The notes under the pieces were generated by a model. It did not search any database. It saw only the letters and a list, made by a program, of their open reading frames with translations, and was not told the origin of the DNA. Shown one piece after another: positions 52,017 to 61,059 of a DNA stretch of 64,000 nt. This DNA is from CAYVOV01 sp964453525. GTDB lineage: Bacteria; Chloroflexota; Dehalococcoidia; Dehalococcoidales; UBA2162. The position numbers were made by a program, and so were the translations under genes. Location of the stretch: positions 29,104 to 93,103 of the forward strand of contig CAYVOV010000016.1 of assembly GCA_964453525.1 (NCBI GenBank), written 5' to 3'. Positions within the stretch are counted from its first letter, which is position 1; each line of letters opens with the position of its first letter.

Positions 52017-52727
52017 ATGGAAAAGAATTTCAAAGCAGTGCTTTTTGATGTTGATGGTACCCTGTTTGACAGGAATGCGGCGCAGAAAATGGTTCTTGAG
52101 CAGATTGTGAAACGATTACCGCACATTTTTAGTGCCTGTGAAATGGGAAGAATTATTGAGGCTTTTTTGGAATCCGACCGCCTCTCTACGGAAGATTTCG
52201 AGGCTGGGGCTCCTTCGGGAGGTCTACGGGAAGCGCGGAGCCGGCAGTTTCTCAGGCTTCTTGGCATTCGGGAAGACTGTGCCGATGTCATTACCGATAT
52301 CTACGTTCGTGATTACCCGAGGGTAAACGCATCGGTGGCCGGAGCGGTCACACTGGTAAAGGAACTGAGCAGGAGATTCGAAGTTGGCGTCGTATCAAAC
52401 GGACTGCCTGATGTGCAGTATCAAAAACTTGAAACAATGGGTCTGCGCGATTTGCTCTCTTGCATCGTGTTATCAGAGGAAATTGGTATCCGGAAGCCTG
52501 ACCCGAGAATTTTTTACCGTGCTGCATACCTGCTGGAGAGACAGCCGCCCGATTGCCTTTACGTTGGTGATTCCTATACAAATGATGTTTTGGGTGCAAA
52601 GGCGGCAGGAATGCTGGCTTGCTGGTTGAATACTGACCCTTCCACTAATGTGAACAATAACCTGGAGGCGGACTTTATTGTCAGTAACCTGGGAGAGCTA
52701 GCTGAAATACTAATAGAGAGAGAGTGA
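52017..52727 (+). CDS. HAD-superfamily hydrolase (phosphatase)
   Basis: The 236-residue protein shows motif I LFDVDGTLFDRN, motif II VVSNG and the late acidic motif YVGDSYTNDVLGAKAAG of the HAD superfamily with a helical cap domain. It probably dephosphorylates a small metabolite. It lies 18 bases after the acetyltransferase gene and overlaps the glycosyltransferase frame's GTG by 4 bases, forming a three-gene unit. Confidence 0.87.
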   Translation: MEKNFKAVLFDVDGTLFDRNAAQKMVLEQIVKRLPHIFSACEMGRIIEAFLESDRLSTEDFEAGAPSGGLREARSRQFLRLLGIREDCADVITDIYVRDYPRVNASVAGAVTLVKELSRRFEVGVVSNGLPDVQYQKLETMGLRDLLSCIVLSEEIGIRKPDPRIFYRAAYLLERQPPDCLYVGDSYTNDVLGAKAAGMLACWLNTDPSTNVNNNLEADFIVSNLGELAEILIERE

Positions 52728-52729
52728 TA

Positions 52730-53962
52730 ATGCCATCCGAACAATTACGAATAGCCATGCTCAGCGTCCATAGCTGCCCGGTCGGTACTCTCGGGGCAAA
52801 AGATACCGGAGGTATGAGCGTTTATATCGTTGAGCTTGCCCGGGAATTGGGCAAGCAGGGACATCTTGTTGATATCTATACCCGCGTTCATGACCCTAGG
52901 GACCATCAGATTTATGACCTCGGGCGGAATGTCAGGTTGATTCACCTCCGGGCGGGCGAGGATGAGCCGATACATAAGCTGGCCGTCTATTCTCATTTAC
53001 CGGACTTTGCCTGCGCGCTGGAGGCTTTCAGAAAGAGCGAATCGCTGAAATACGATATCGTCTTCAGCCATTACTGGCTTTCCGGCTGGGTCGGGCAATA
53101 CCTGCGGCTATGGTGGCAGGTACCTCATATCATTATGTTTCACACCCTGGGGGCGGTTAAAAATACCTTCGGCATTGGGGTAGCTGACCCTGAACTTCGT
53201 ATTGAGACGGAAAGAGACCTTGCCCAGAACTGCTGTCACATTATCGCTCCAACAGAGAGAGAAAAAGAGGCGCTTATTTCATACTACGGCGCTCCACCGG
53301 AGAAAATCGGAGTCGTCCCCTGCGGGGTGAACCTTGAGCTTTTCCAGCCTCTGGACAGAGAGACGGCGAAGCGGGAACTCGGCTTATTTGACGAGAAGAT
53401 AGTCCTCTTTGTCGGCAGGCTAGAGCCGTTGAAAGGACTGGAGCAGCTTATTAAGGCTGTGCCTTATTTACAGAGTGAACAAAAGCCACGGCTGGTTATC
53501 GTCGGCGGCGATGAAAACAGCCGGTATGAGGAGGAAAGGCTGCTAAAGCTGTCCCGGAATCTTGGAATAGAAGACTCGGTTACTTTCTCCGGTTCGATTA
53601 AACAGGAGCGGCTGCCTTACTTCTACAATGCGGCTGATGTCTGCGTGGTTCCTTCATATTACGAGAGCTTCGGACTGGTGGCCCTGGAGTCTCTTGCCTG
53701 CGGCACCCCGGTGGTGTCCACCGACGTCGGTGACGCCATAAACATAGTCCGCCAGGGAGAGACCGGTTGCGTGGTGGAGGACAATGAGCCTGTAGATTTG
53801 GCTGCGAAAATAGACCTGCTGCTCTCAAAACCGGGCCGGGATATGAATGCAGCCCTGTCAATCAGGGCATCGGTGAGCGGGTTCGGCTGGTCAAATATTG
53901 CCGGGTTGATATCTGGAGAAATGCGTCTGGTACTGGAAAGGGACCGTATTACCGTAAGCTAG
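52730..53962 (+). CDS. Glycosyltransferase family 4, MshA-like
   Basis: The 410-residue protein has the GT-B fold with the N-terminal GTLGAKDTGGMSVYIVELA, found in MshA and sucrose-phosphate synthase-like enzymes. The donor-binding C-terminal half shows LFVGRLEPLKGLEQLIKAV and the EX7E motif in PSYYESFGLVALESLACGTPVV. It transfers a sugar from a nucleotide donor. Together with a PIG-L deacetylase and a double-GNAT protein within 5 kb it recalls mycothiol synthesis, but the acceptor is unknown. The MFS gene converges on it with a 4-base overlap. Confidence 0.88.
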   Translation: MPSEQLRIAMLSVHSCPVGTLGAKDTGGMSVYIVELARELGKQGHLVDIYTRVHDPRDHQIYDLGRNVRLIHLRAGEDEPIHKLAVYSHLPDFACALEAFRKSESLKYDIVFSHYWLSGWVGQYLRLWWQVPHIIMFHTLGAVKNTFGIGVADPELRIETERDLAQNCCHIIAPTEREKEALISYYGAPPEKIGVVPCGVNLELFQPLDRETAKRELGLFDEKIVLFVGRLEPLKGLEQLIKAVPYLQSEQKPRLVIVGGDENSRYEEERLLKLSRNLGIEDSVTFSGSIKQERLPYFYNAADVCVVPSYYESFGLVALESLACGTPVVSTDVGDAINIVRQGETGCVVEDNEPVDLAAKIDLLLSKPGRDMNAALSIRASVSGFGWSNIAGLISGEMRLVLERDRITVS

Positions 53963-55155
53963 TCGGCTGAAACCTGTTTACTTACGGCCTTCTTGTCCGG
54001 AAGAAAGAAAGATACCAGGAGACAGATGACTGCCGGGACTATTGCGATTATGAACGGGCAGGCTATCTGATTCGTTATTCCGAAGGCAAGTATTCCGAGA
54101 AAAGGTCCGACCACAAGCGACAGGTCGATAATCGAATCGAATATCGCCATAGAAGTCCCTATGTATTCCTTCTCAAATGACCCGGACGCGTAAACGAAAC
54201 TCAGAAGGAATGGTATTGTCTCACCGACCACAAGTACACAAAAAACTATCAGAATTGAAAAGAAGCTGTTGCAGTATATCAAACCAATCGTAGAGGTGAT
54301 GATAATCAGTTGTGAGATGATGGCGAATAGCTTACGCCCGTACTTATCTGATAGAATTCCTGTTGTAAGTGAGGTAGCACTGTGGACAAGCGCCCCGGTT
54401 GACATAATAGTACCTATCTGCCAGGGGGTGAGCCCGAGGATTTGGGCTTTTGTCGGAACAAAGCTGGCTAATATGCCGTAGGCGAACATCCCTGAAATCC
54501 CGAGCATCAGGTATTTATAAACGATTCTGCTCTTTACCAGATTCTTGACACCCCTGAAAACACTCAAATCGTGGGTAACCTGCACTCTGCCTTTATCTCT
54601 TATCAGTCTGAAAGCGGCGAAAAACGCCACCATTGAAAGAATGGCATCGGCAATAAAGGGAGTACGCAGGGAAACGAGAGAGAGCAAGCTTCCTAAGGCC
54701 GGTCCCACCACGTATGACATACCCTGACTGCTCCTCAGGATACCAAAAAATTTGCCTGGCTGCTCTTTACCCAGTTCGGAAGTAATCACCAGTAATGCTG
54801 GCATGGCAATAGCATCAGCGATTCCCGCCAGTATCCTGAGCAGTAACAACTGGACCCAGTCGGTAGCGAAGATTGTCAGCAGTGATGATATTGAGCCTAA
54901 AAATGCTCCGGTCAGTATCAGCATACGCTTGGAATACCTGTCGGCCAGAATTCCGGTGAAAAACTGGGCAATCACCACTGTTGCCAGAGAAGCGGAAAGG
55001 ATTATCGGTATTACCGTTTCACTGGCGCCAAGCTCCACTGATAGTTTTGGCAGGACCGGAACACCCATCAGGGTGCTTAAAAAGATGATAAAGGCGAAAA
55101 GACCTATACCATACATTTCCAAGACATTTGTCGAAGAACCATTGTTCTGCCGCAT
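53959..55155 (-). CDS. Major facilitator superfamily transporter
   Basis: The 398-residue protein has about twelve hydrophobic segments and the MFS loop motif GILADRYSKRMLILTGA between segments 2 and 3, repeated in degenerate form as GILSDKYGRKLFAI between segments 8 and 9. It is of the drug:H+ antiporter type. It ends within the glycosyltransferase stop. The exported or imported compound is unknown. Confidence 0.87.
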   Translation of the reverse strand: MRQNNGSSTNVLEMYGIGLFAFIIFLSTLMGVPVLPKLSVELGASETVIPIILSASLATVVIAQFFTGILADRYSKRMLILTGAFLGSISSLLTIFATDWVQLLLLRILAGIADAIAMPALLVITSELGKEQPGKFFGILRSSQGMSYVVGPALGSLLSLVSLRTPFIADAILSMVAFFAAFRLIRDKGRVQVTHDLSVFRGVKNLVKSRIVYKYLMLGISGMFAYGILASFVPTKAQILGLTPWQIGTIMSTGALVHSATSLTTGILSDKYGRKLFAIISQLIIITSTIGLIYCNSFFSILIVFCVLVVGETIPFLLSFVYASGSFEKEYIGTSMAIFDSIIDLSLVVGPFLGILAFGITNQIACPFIIAIVPAVICLLVSFFLPDKKAVSKQVSAD

Positions 55156-55218
55156 CAGAATTTTACTTCCAATAATTGAACTTCACAAGTAATGTGCTGC
55201 CGGTATCAGATTAAGTCA

Positions 55219-55983
55219 TTAATTCATCTCACAGACGAAACACAATATCGAACTTTGCCCGTCATCTGCCTTCTCCCGGTAATCAGCATAAACATTAGAG
55301 CGAAAACCTGCCTTAGAAAACAGGTTGGTGTAGTCCTCTTTTGACATCACCGGAGCTTCGAAATGGTATACCTCCACTGTTTCGCTGCCATTACCGCCTG
55401 TTGTTTTGTAGAAAAAAGTGCCTTTCACCCGTTTTCCATTCTCCACCAGTTTCATCTCTCCCCGGCGCTGTACCAAGTTATTGGTGACCGGATGGCGGAC
55501 TGGTTCTGACCAGTCAAGCACCCGCTTGCCGTTCGGGAAGTTGGCAGGCTCAAGACGGCGTACTGTCACCAGAAACCTGCCGTCCTGCTTCAGGTGACGG
55601 TAAACATATTTCAGGCATGATAATTGCTGCTCGGCTGTTTTTAGTTCGCTGAATGAGTTATCGGCAATAATGATGAGTCCGAATCTGCTTTCGAGCTCAA
55701 AATCCGTCATATCCAGATTGTGCAGACGGATTCGGGATGTCACGTTGGGGGGAAGTCCGGAAATTCGTTCCCTGGCAATATCCAGCATGGCTGGAGACAG
55801 GTCAATGCCTTCAACCTCATAACCGGCCCGTGCAATTGCGGTCAGAAGTCGGGCGGTACCGCAGGCCAGCTCCAGGACCGGGCCTCCTGTTCTCCGGGCG
55901 AAGCTCAGATACCAGGCGGTTTCTGTTTCTGTAAGCGGACTGATGTGTTCGTAGTCCCAGCCGAACTGCTCATAGCGTCTCAT
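55219..55983 (-). CDS. Class I SAM-dependent methyltransferase
   Basis: The 254-residue protein has motif I VLELACGTARLLTAIARAG near residue 36, the acidic VEGIDLSPAMLDIARE strand end and the FGLIIIADNSFSEL motif IV region. The beta-strand-rich insertion near residue 150 is common in small-molecule methyltransferases. The ATG at 55983 opens MRRYEQFGWDYEHISPL. It follows the double-GNAT gene by 33 bases in the same direction. Confidence 0.85.
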   Translation of the reverse strand: MRRYEQFGWDYEHISPLTETETAWYLSFARRTGGPVLELACGTARLLTAIARAGYEVEGIDLSPAMLDIARERISGLPPNVTSRIRLHNLDMTDFELESRFGLIIIADNSFSELKTAEQQLSCLKYVYRHLKQDGRFLVTVRRLEPANFPNGKRVLDWSEPVRHPVTNNLVQRRGEMKLVENGKRVKGTFFYKTTGGNGSETVEVYHFEAPVMSKEDYTNLFSKAGFRSNVYADYREKADDGQSSILCFVCEMN

Positions 55984-56016
55984 ATCAAAATCCGTTGTGA
56001 ATATCTCTGGATTTTG

Positions 56017-56961
56017 TCAGCTATCCTGTCCCAGTATCTTTTCATACCAGAGGGTACTGGCGTTTATATTAAAACCGATTGATTCATACAGGGCACAGGC
56101 GATAGTATTCTCGCTGTCTACGGTTAATTCGGTGACATGAATACCCTTATTCTTCAGGTGGGCGAGTCCGGCCAGCAGGACTCTTTTACCCGCTCCCGTC
56201 CCCCTGTAATCCGGGTCGGTGCCAATCATGTAGATTTGCCCTTTTTTCTGGTCGGCAGTGGTACTGCCAGAGACTACCTCGGTCCAGCAGTAGCCGATGA
56301 GTCTGTCTCCTTCACAGGTCACCACAACATCTTCCGGGGAATGGTTGCTGCGGTTGGCGTCATAAACTATTTCCTCAATGCTGTTCGGATTGTACCCCCA
56401 GTGGTCAGCAAAGGCCCGGTTCTGAATCATGGCAAGCTTTTCTTCTTCTCCGGGCTGGAGGTGACGGCATCCCAGAGCGTCCTTGTCGATGTCCTGCCAC
56501 CGTATCTTATCCATATCCAGCCTCAGTTCAAGATAACGCCGGACACTCCTGAAACCAAGCCTGGATAGCACGCTTCTGGCAATCTTGTTTTCCTGGCGGA
56601 CATTTACATGGAGCGATTTTATTCCCAGTTCCGAAGCCCGTTTCCCAGCGTGCTCCAGAAGCTTTCCGGACAGTCCCTTTCTCCGGTGTTCAGGATGTAT
56701 CCAGCAGTAGAGAATGAACCGTCCGATGGCATACTCGGGCACCATATCCATAAAGCCGATAATTTCCCCTGCTGTTTCAATCAGGAACAGATCCTGTTCG
56801 GGATTATAGTTCGGATGTTTTAACTGCTCGGCGACGGCTTCCGGTGATGAAAGTCGTCCGATTTGTCCAGGCTTTTCTACTTCCTGCCGCAGCCGGACAT
56901 AGTTCTCGAGGTCTGCCGGTCGGTAGTTTCTGATAGTGTAGTCCGGGTTACTTGCTGTCAT
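56017..56961 (-). CDS. Double-GNAT acetyltransferase, MshD-like
   Basis: The 314-residue protein contains two GNAT domains in tandem. The acetyl-CoA loops are HPEHRRKGLSGKLLEHAGK in the first and DPDYRGTGAGKRVLLAGLAH in the second. This tandem layout and length are those of mycothiol acetyltransferase MshD and of related proteins with other substrates. MshA-like and PIG-L genes lie within 5 kb. The start ATG opens MTASNPDYTIRNYRPADLEN. Confidence 0.8.
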   Translation of the reverse strand: MTASNPDYTIRNYRPADLENYVRLRQEVEKPGQIGRLSSPEAVAEQLKHPNYNPEQDLFLIETAGEIIGFMDMVPEYAIGRFILYCWIHPEHRRKGLSGKLLEHAGKRASELGIKSLHVNVRQENKIARSVLSRLGFRSVRRYLELRLDMDKIRWQDIDKDALGCRHLQPGEEEKLAMIQNRAFADHWGYNPNSIEEIVYDANRSNHSPEDVVVTCEGDRLIGYCWTEVVSGSTTADQKKGQIYMIGTDPDYRGTGAGKRVLLAGLAHLKNKGIHVTELTVDSENTIACALYESIGFNINASTLWYEKILGQDS

Positions 56962-57070
56962 ATCCCATTAAGGTACTGTTCGGTTTTGGTTGAATTAGAT
57001 GCTCTCCCCCTTTGTCCCCCTCTCAAACAGTTCCCTGTTTTGCAAAGCGAATATACATTCGTTTGAGAGG

Positions 57071-57215
57071 GGGAGAGATTGATGAGGGGGGGGCTCTGCC
57101 CCCTCTCTCTTTTACTCCCCTCTCCAGCCAGAAAAACATTACTTTCATTAATATTGGTTCTAGCTGGAGAGGGGACAGGGGTGAGGTAAAGTATAGCAAC
57201 CATATGTAAACAGAA
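57071..57215 (+). repeat. Direct repeat E upstream of the PIG-L gene (copy 1)
   Basis: The segment runs from GGGGGAGAG through a CTCTGCCCCCTCTCTCTTTTA block to GAGGTAAAGTATAGCAACC. Inside it, TCCAGC and GCTGGA arms around CCCCTCTC/GAGAGGGG form a long hairpin. A close copy in the same orientation lies at 59038-59185. It ends about 50 bases before a gene on the same strand in both places. Confidence 0.7.
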
Positions 57216-57268
57216 TCTCCATTAAACATTGTATCAGCGTGGTGAATGTTATACAATAATTGCAGGAA

Positions 57269-57991
57269 ATGTCTTCTCAAGCTAACTCAACCACAATGCC
57301 CGCAAAGGCCGATGTACTTGTCTTTACTCCCCATGCCGATGATGCTGAAGGCGGCGTTGGCGGTACCGTAATTAAATGGGTGCAAGAGGGTAAGGCTGTC
57401 GTCTATGTTGTCTGCACCAATGGCGATAAGGGCACCAACGACCCGAATGTGAAGCCGGAGGAGCTTGTAAAAATCCGGCAGAAGGAGCAGCTTGCCGCGG
57501 CTGATATACTCGGGGTCAGAGATGTCATCTTCCTGCCCTATCCGGACCAGAATATAGAGGACACTCCTGAGGTCAGGAAAGAGTTTGTGCGCCTGATAAG
57601 AATGTACAGACCTCATACGGTGGTTACTACCGACCCCTACCGGCGCTATCTCTGGCACCGCGACCACAGAATCACCGGACAACTGGTACTGGATGCTATT
57701 TTCCCCTATGCCAGAGATTTGTATGCTTATCCGGATTTGATAGAACAGGGCGTTATGCCTCACAAGGTTGTGGAGATATTGCTCTGGGCTTCCGAGGACC
57801 CGAACTACTGGGTTGATATCACGGATGTCTTTGATACCAAGGTCAAAGCCCTGCGCTGCCATAAGAGCCAGGTAGGATCCGGTCCGTTTATGGAGATAAA
57901 GGAACGGGTGGCGGAGCGAGGCAGAATGAATGCCGCCGGGCAGAAATTCGAACTTGCCGAGGCTTTCCACCGAATAGAGCTTTTCAGGTAA
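57269..57991 (+). CDS. PIG-L/LmbE-family N-acetyl sugar deacetylase
   Basis: The protein has about 240 residues and the zinc motif TPHADDAEGGVGG near its N-terminus, with HRDHRITGQLVLDA containing the later metal ligand His. Family members deacetylate N-acetylglucosamine conjugates, as MshB and BshB do, or hydrolyse amides. A TTG at 57260 and an ATG at 57296 are alternative starts, since no convincing ribosome binding site is present. It is preceded by repeat E. The MshA-like and MshD-like genes nearby suggest a thiol or glycoconjugate role. Confidence 0.85.
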   Translation: MSSQANSTTMPAKADVLVFTPHADDAEGGVGGTVIKWVQEGKAVVYVVCTNGDKGTNDPNVKPEELVKIRQKEQLAAADILGVRDVIFLPYPDQNIEDTPEVRKEFVRLIRMYRPHTVVTTDPYRRYLWHRDHRITGQLVLDAIFPYARDLYAYPDLIEQGVMPHKVVEILLWASEDPNYWVDITDVFDTKVKALRCHKSQVGSGPFMEIKERVAERGRMNAAGQKFELAEAFHRIELFR

Positions 57992-57996
57992 AAATT

Positions 57997-58092
57997 TCCC
58001 CCTTTATAAAAGGGGGAGTAAGGGGGGATTTACAGATCGCTCTCAATCTCCCCCTGTTCAAGCCAGGAGCAAGCTCTTTACTAAGGGGAGAA
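57997..58092. repeat. GGGGGA-rich repeat, family F (copy 2)
   Basis: TTCCCCCTTTATAAAAGGGG and GAGTAAGGGGGGATTT are followed by an inverse CTCCCCCTGTTC and AAGGGGAG. It occupies the space between converging genes and may act as a terminator for both. Confidence 0.55.
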
Positions 58093-58095
58093 ATT

Positions 58096-58737
58096 CTAAG
58101 AATTAAGCCAGACAACATCTCCGCAGAGGTTCGGGTCGTGAGGGCGGGATGAAAATACGGCAAACTCCTCTTTCTCTTTCTTGAGTACCGTGGACTCACC
58201 GTGCCCGGGGTGTATCTGTGTATCATCAGGTAGAACAAGGATTTTAGCAGTTAATGATTCGATTATCTGTTTCAGAGCCGCCGGCGACCCTGTTTTACCC
58301 GGGCCGGCGGTGAAGATTGTGTCTCCCGATATCAGATAGCTGCCGGTTCTGAAACACAGGCTGCCGGGAGTGTGTCCCGGGGTATGAATCACCTCAATAT
58401 TGAGTTCACCCACCGGGATATTATCGCCGTCATTCAGGGAGATTTCCGGTTTTACCGGCAGGTTCCCAGAATCGGCAGCGTGGGCAGCCAGGGGGACTTT
58501 CAGCCTGCTGTGCAGTTCGGAGAGCGCCCCCAGATGGTCGAAGTGGTTGTGAGTCAGCAGTATGTATTTAGGATTTGTGCCCTTCAGCCTTTCCAGGAGT
58601 GTCTCCGGCTCTGCCGGGGTATCTATCAGGACGCTGTCCTGCGTTTTCTTGCAGACAAGAATATAGGCGTTGGTACCGAAAGGACCCAGACTGAGTTTCT
58701 CTATCAGGATAACATCGTCATTTACCACGACAGCCAT
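58096..58737 (-). CDS. MBL-fold metallo-hydrolase (glyoxalase II-like)
   Basis: With the ATG at 58737, which follows GAGGAGG, the protein has 213 residues. The metal-binding motif is THNHFDHLG, with later ligands in HTPGHTPGSLC, SGDTIF and the final IHPGHG. The short length and GPFGTNAYI start match small glyoxalase II-like hydrolases. The substrate thioester or ester is unknown. A frame 9 codons longer starts at 58764, but lacks a ribosome binding site. Confidence 0.87.
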   Translation of the reverse strand: MAVVVNDDVILIEKLSLGPFGTNAYILVCKKTQDSVLIDTPAEPETLLERLKGTNPKYILLTHNHFDHLGALSELHSRLKVPLAAHAADSGNLPVKPEISLNDGDNIPVGELNIEVIHTPGHTPGSLCFRTGSYLISGDTIFTAGPGKTGSPAALKQIIESLTAKILVLPDDTQIHPGHGESTVLKKEKEEFAVFSSRPHDPNLCGDVVWLNS

Positions 58738-58894
58738 TTTCTTCCTCCTCATTTTCCTGAGCACGTAATCTTTCTCAGGTCTACATTATATCACGATATC
58801 CTATCCGGGGAAGTCGTCTATATCCGGTGAATATCTGGCCTTCTTTATTGGTACTATTCGGTTTCAGAGGAATGAAGCATTCCTCCTTTTTAGT

Positions 58895-58953
58895 CTATCT
58901 ATTCCCACCCACCACCCTTAAGGAGGCTAAATAGGGGGGTATCCCCTCTTTAG
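58895..58953 (+). repeat. Short palindromic repeat, family A (copy 6)
   Basis: CTATTCCCACCCACCACCCTTAA is followed by AATAGGGGGGTATCCCCTCTT. The hairpin arm is less perfect than in the other copies. Confidence 0.65.
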
Positions 58954-59037
58954 AAATCTCCCCCCATAATCCATATCTCACATCGTTCTCTGCTTTATAA
59001 TGCGATTATTCCCCTGTTTGAAAGGGGTTCACCCTGA

Positions 59038-59185
59038 AGGGGAGAGGTTGTTGAGAGGGGGCGGAGCCCCCTCTCTCTTTTACGCCCCTCTCCAGCTAAG
59101 AGAATTTTGCTTTCATTTACAATGGTTCTGGCTGGAGAGGGGCCAGGGGTGAGGTAAAGTATATCAACCAAATACAAATAGAACT
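59038..59185 (+). repeat. Direct repeat E upstream of the aldo/keto reductase gene (copy 2)
   Basis: It shares with the copy at 57071 the GGGCGGAGCCCCCTCTCTC block, the TCCAGC...GCTGGAGAGGGG hairpin and the terminal GGGGTGAGGTAAAGTATATC. The rest of 58765-59255 holds the family A unit and AT-rich sequence. Confidence 0.7.
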
Positions 59186-59255
59186 TCTTTATTCATTTTC
59201 CGGTGAGGAGTATAATCTACCTCAGAGCTCATGGAAAGTGGGAGGAGGGCTGAAA

Positions 59256-60077
59256 ATGGAGTTCAAGCAGCTGGGAAGTACAGCGGTACAGGTACCGACA
59301 GTCGGTATCGGCACCTGGGAGATGGTCGGTGGCCTTTCGCCTGATACCTCGGGTGATGCCGGGTGCGTCCGGGCACTGAGAAAGGCTATCGAGCTGGGAA
59401 TGACCCTGATTGATACCGCCGAAAAGTATGCCGACGGACATGCCGAAGAACTGGTTGGCGAAGCAATCCAGCTCTTCCCCCGGGAGCAGCTTTTCATTGT
59501 CTCCAAGGTCTGGCCTGACCATCTCCAATATGATGAGGTGATAAAGGCAGCCGAAAGAAGTCTAAAAAGGCTGCGGATAGACCGGCTGGACCTTTACCTG
59601 ATACACCATCCGAACCCCGATGTTCCGCTGAAAGAGACAGTAGCGGCAATGGAAAAACTGGTCGAGCGGGATATGACGAAATTCATCGGTGTCAGTAATT
59701 TCAGCGTAAACCAGATGGAGGAGGCGAGGAGCTACCTGAGTAAAAATAAAATCGTGGTTAACCAGCTTCCCTATAATCTTCTGGACAGGGAAATTGAGAA
59801 GGAGATGCTTCCTTACTGCCAGAAGAATCAGATAACGGTAATGGCTTACTGGCCGCTGGCGAAGGGCAGGCTGGCAGGCAATAAATATCTTGAGGAGATT
59901 GGTAAAAAGTATGGAAAAACCGCTGCCCAGGTAGCAGTCAACTGGCTGATTGCGAAGGAAGGAGTTATTGCCATCCCGAAGGCGGTGAAAATGGAACACT
60001 TGGAGCAGAACGCCGGAGCCGTCGGCTGGCGGCTTTCCGGTGAAGATATAGAACGTATTTCCGCCCGTGTCAGGTGA
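59256..60077 (+). CDS. Aldo/keto reductase
   Basis: The protein has 273 residues from the ATG that follows GGAGGAGGG. The catalytic tetrad is visible as DTAEKYADGH (Asp and Tyr), SKVWPDHL (Lys) and LIHHPNPDVPLKET (His), with the NADPH-binding FIGVSNFSVNQMEEA and late AIPKAVKMEHLEQNAG segments. It reduces aldehydes or ketones with NADPH; the substrate is unknown. Its stop overlaps the GTG of the next gene, so the two are coupled. Confidence 0.9.
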   Translation: MEFKQLGSTAVQVPTVGIGTWEMVGGLSPDTSGDAGCVRALRKAIELGMTLIDTAEKYADGHAEELVGEAIQLFPREQLFIVSKVWPDHLQYDEVIKAAERSLKRLRIDRLDLYLIHHPNPDVPLKETVAAMEKLVERDMTKFIGVSNFSVNQMEEARSYLSKNKIVVNQLPYNLLDREIEKEMLPYCQKNQITVMAYWPLAKGRLAGNKYLEEIGKKYGKTAAQVAVNWLIAKEGVIAIPKAVKMEHLEQNAGAVGWRLSGEDIERISARVR

Positions 60078-60589
60078 CGGCTATGTCAGAAGAATTACAC
60101 TGTACAACTTTCAGTACTGAAATGGGCTGGGTGGCGATGCTGGCTTCATCAAAGGGGATGCTGGCGGTTACTCTGCCGCAGAACTCGGATGACGAGGCGC
60201 GCTGGATGCTGGGAAGCAGAGCGGACGGGGCTGTCCTGTCTCCTGTCCGGTTCGCTAATTCGATGGAACGTTTCAGGGCTTACTATAGGGGCAGGGAGGT
60301 TAACTTTCCAGAAGAACTAGACCTGTCAGGGGCTACCCCTTTCCGGCGGGCGGTATGGGAAAAAACAAGGCTTATCCCTTACGGCGAGACGCGGAGCTAT
60401 CTCTGGCTTGCCCGGCAAATCGGTAAGCCTGAAGCGGTGCGGGCGGTAGGGCAGGCGCTGGGCAGAAATCCTCTACCCGTTATCGTTCCATGCCACCGGG
60501 TGGTGGCAAGCGATGGAAGCCTCGGCGGCTTCACCGGCGGACTGGAACTTAAAAAGCGGCTTTTGCAACTTGAGTCATATTCTGCCTAG
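60074..60589 (+). CDS. ogt: Methylated-DNA--protein-cysteine methyltransferase
   Basis: The 171-residue protein has the active-site motif IVPCHRVVASDGSLGGFTGG and the helix-turn-helix-like segment RAVGQALGRNPLP of O6-alkylguanine-DNA alkyltransferases. It transfers the alkyl group from damaged guanine to its own Cys in a suicide reaction. The GTG start overlaps the aldo/keto reductase stop as GTGA; an ATG three codons later is an alternative. Confidence 0.92.
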   Translation: MTAMSEELHCTTFSTEMGWVAMLASSKGMLAVTLPQNSDDEARWMLGSRADGAVLSPVRFANSMERFRAYYRGREVNFPEELDLSGATPFRRAVWEKTRLIPYGETRSYLWLARQIGKPEAVRAVGQALGRNPLPVIVPCHRVVASDGSLGGFTGGLELKKRLLQLESYSA

Positions 60590-60627
60590 ATGACATAACG
60601 CTACTTAATATCTATTTCCCAATCTCT

Positions 60628-61044
60628 TCAGTCGGTGGGATTTATGCCCATTTGCTGGAATAACGAGCGTAAATTAGCAAAAGGTACTGGGCCTAATTCT
60701 TTTCCATCTTTGAAACGCATAAACCAGGCTTCTGTCATATAAATTTTATTGCCCGTTGGCTCGTAGTCCATGAACTTCCCTGTGAAAGTACCTGTCCAAG
60801 ACAGACGAGCGACTACAGTATCTCCTTCTCCAACCATTTCATCTACTGTCATATGAAAATCAGGACAAGCAGTTCGCCAGATTGTTACCCACTGTATGAA
60901 TCCGTCATGACCTTTTAATTCTCCAACGGGAATATGATAAATAAAATCTGGAGATATGAGTTCAGGGACTACTGAAAAGTCCCCTTTGTTCCACAACTCA
61001 TCAATTATACGCCGCACAACCGCTTTATTCTCTTCGACTGACAT
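60628..61044 (-). CDS. SnoaL-like polyketide cyclase/ester cyclase family protein
   Basis: The 138-residue protein has the SnoaL/NTF2-like pattern: the start VEENKAVVRRIIDELWNKGD, the FIYHIPVGELKGHDGF strand region, VVARLSWTGTFTGKF and the final RSLFQQMGINP. Members form a small alpha/beta barrel and are often called ester cyclases, but most have unknown substrates. It shares the first six residues with the 61060 product and resembles the frameshifted gene at 62431. It is the last gene of a four-gene run. Confidence 0.85.
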   Translation of the reverse strand: MSVEENKAVVRRIIDELWNKGDFSVVPELISPDFIYHIPVGELKGHDGFIQWVTIWRTACPDFHMTVDEMVGEGDTVVARLSWTGTFTGKFMDYEPTGNKIYMTEAWFMRFKDGKELGPVPFANLRSLFQQMGINPTD

Positions 61045-61059
61045 TTTTTCGATCCTTTT

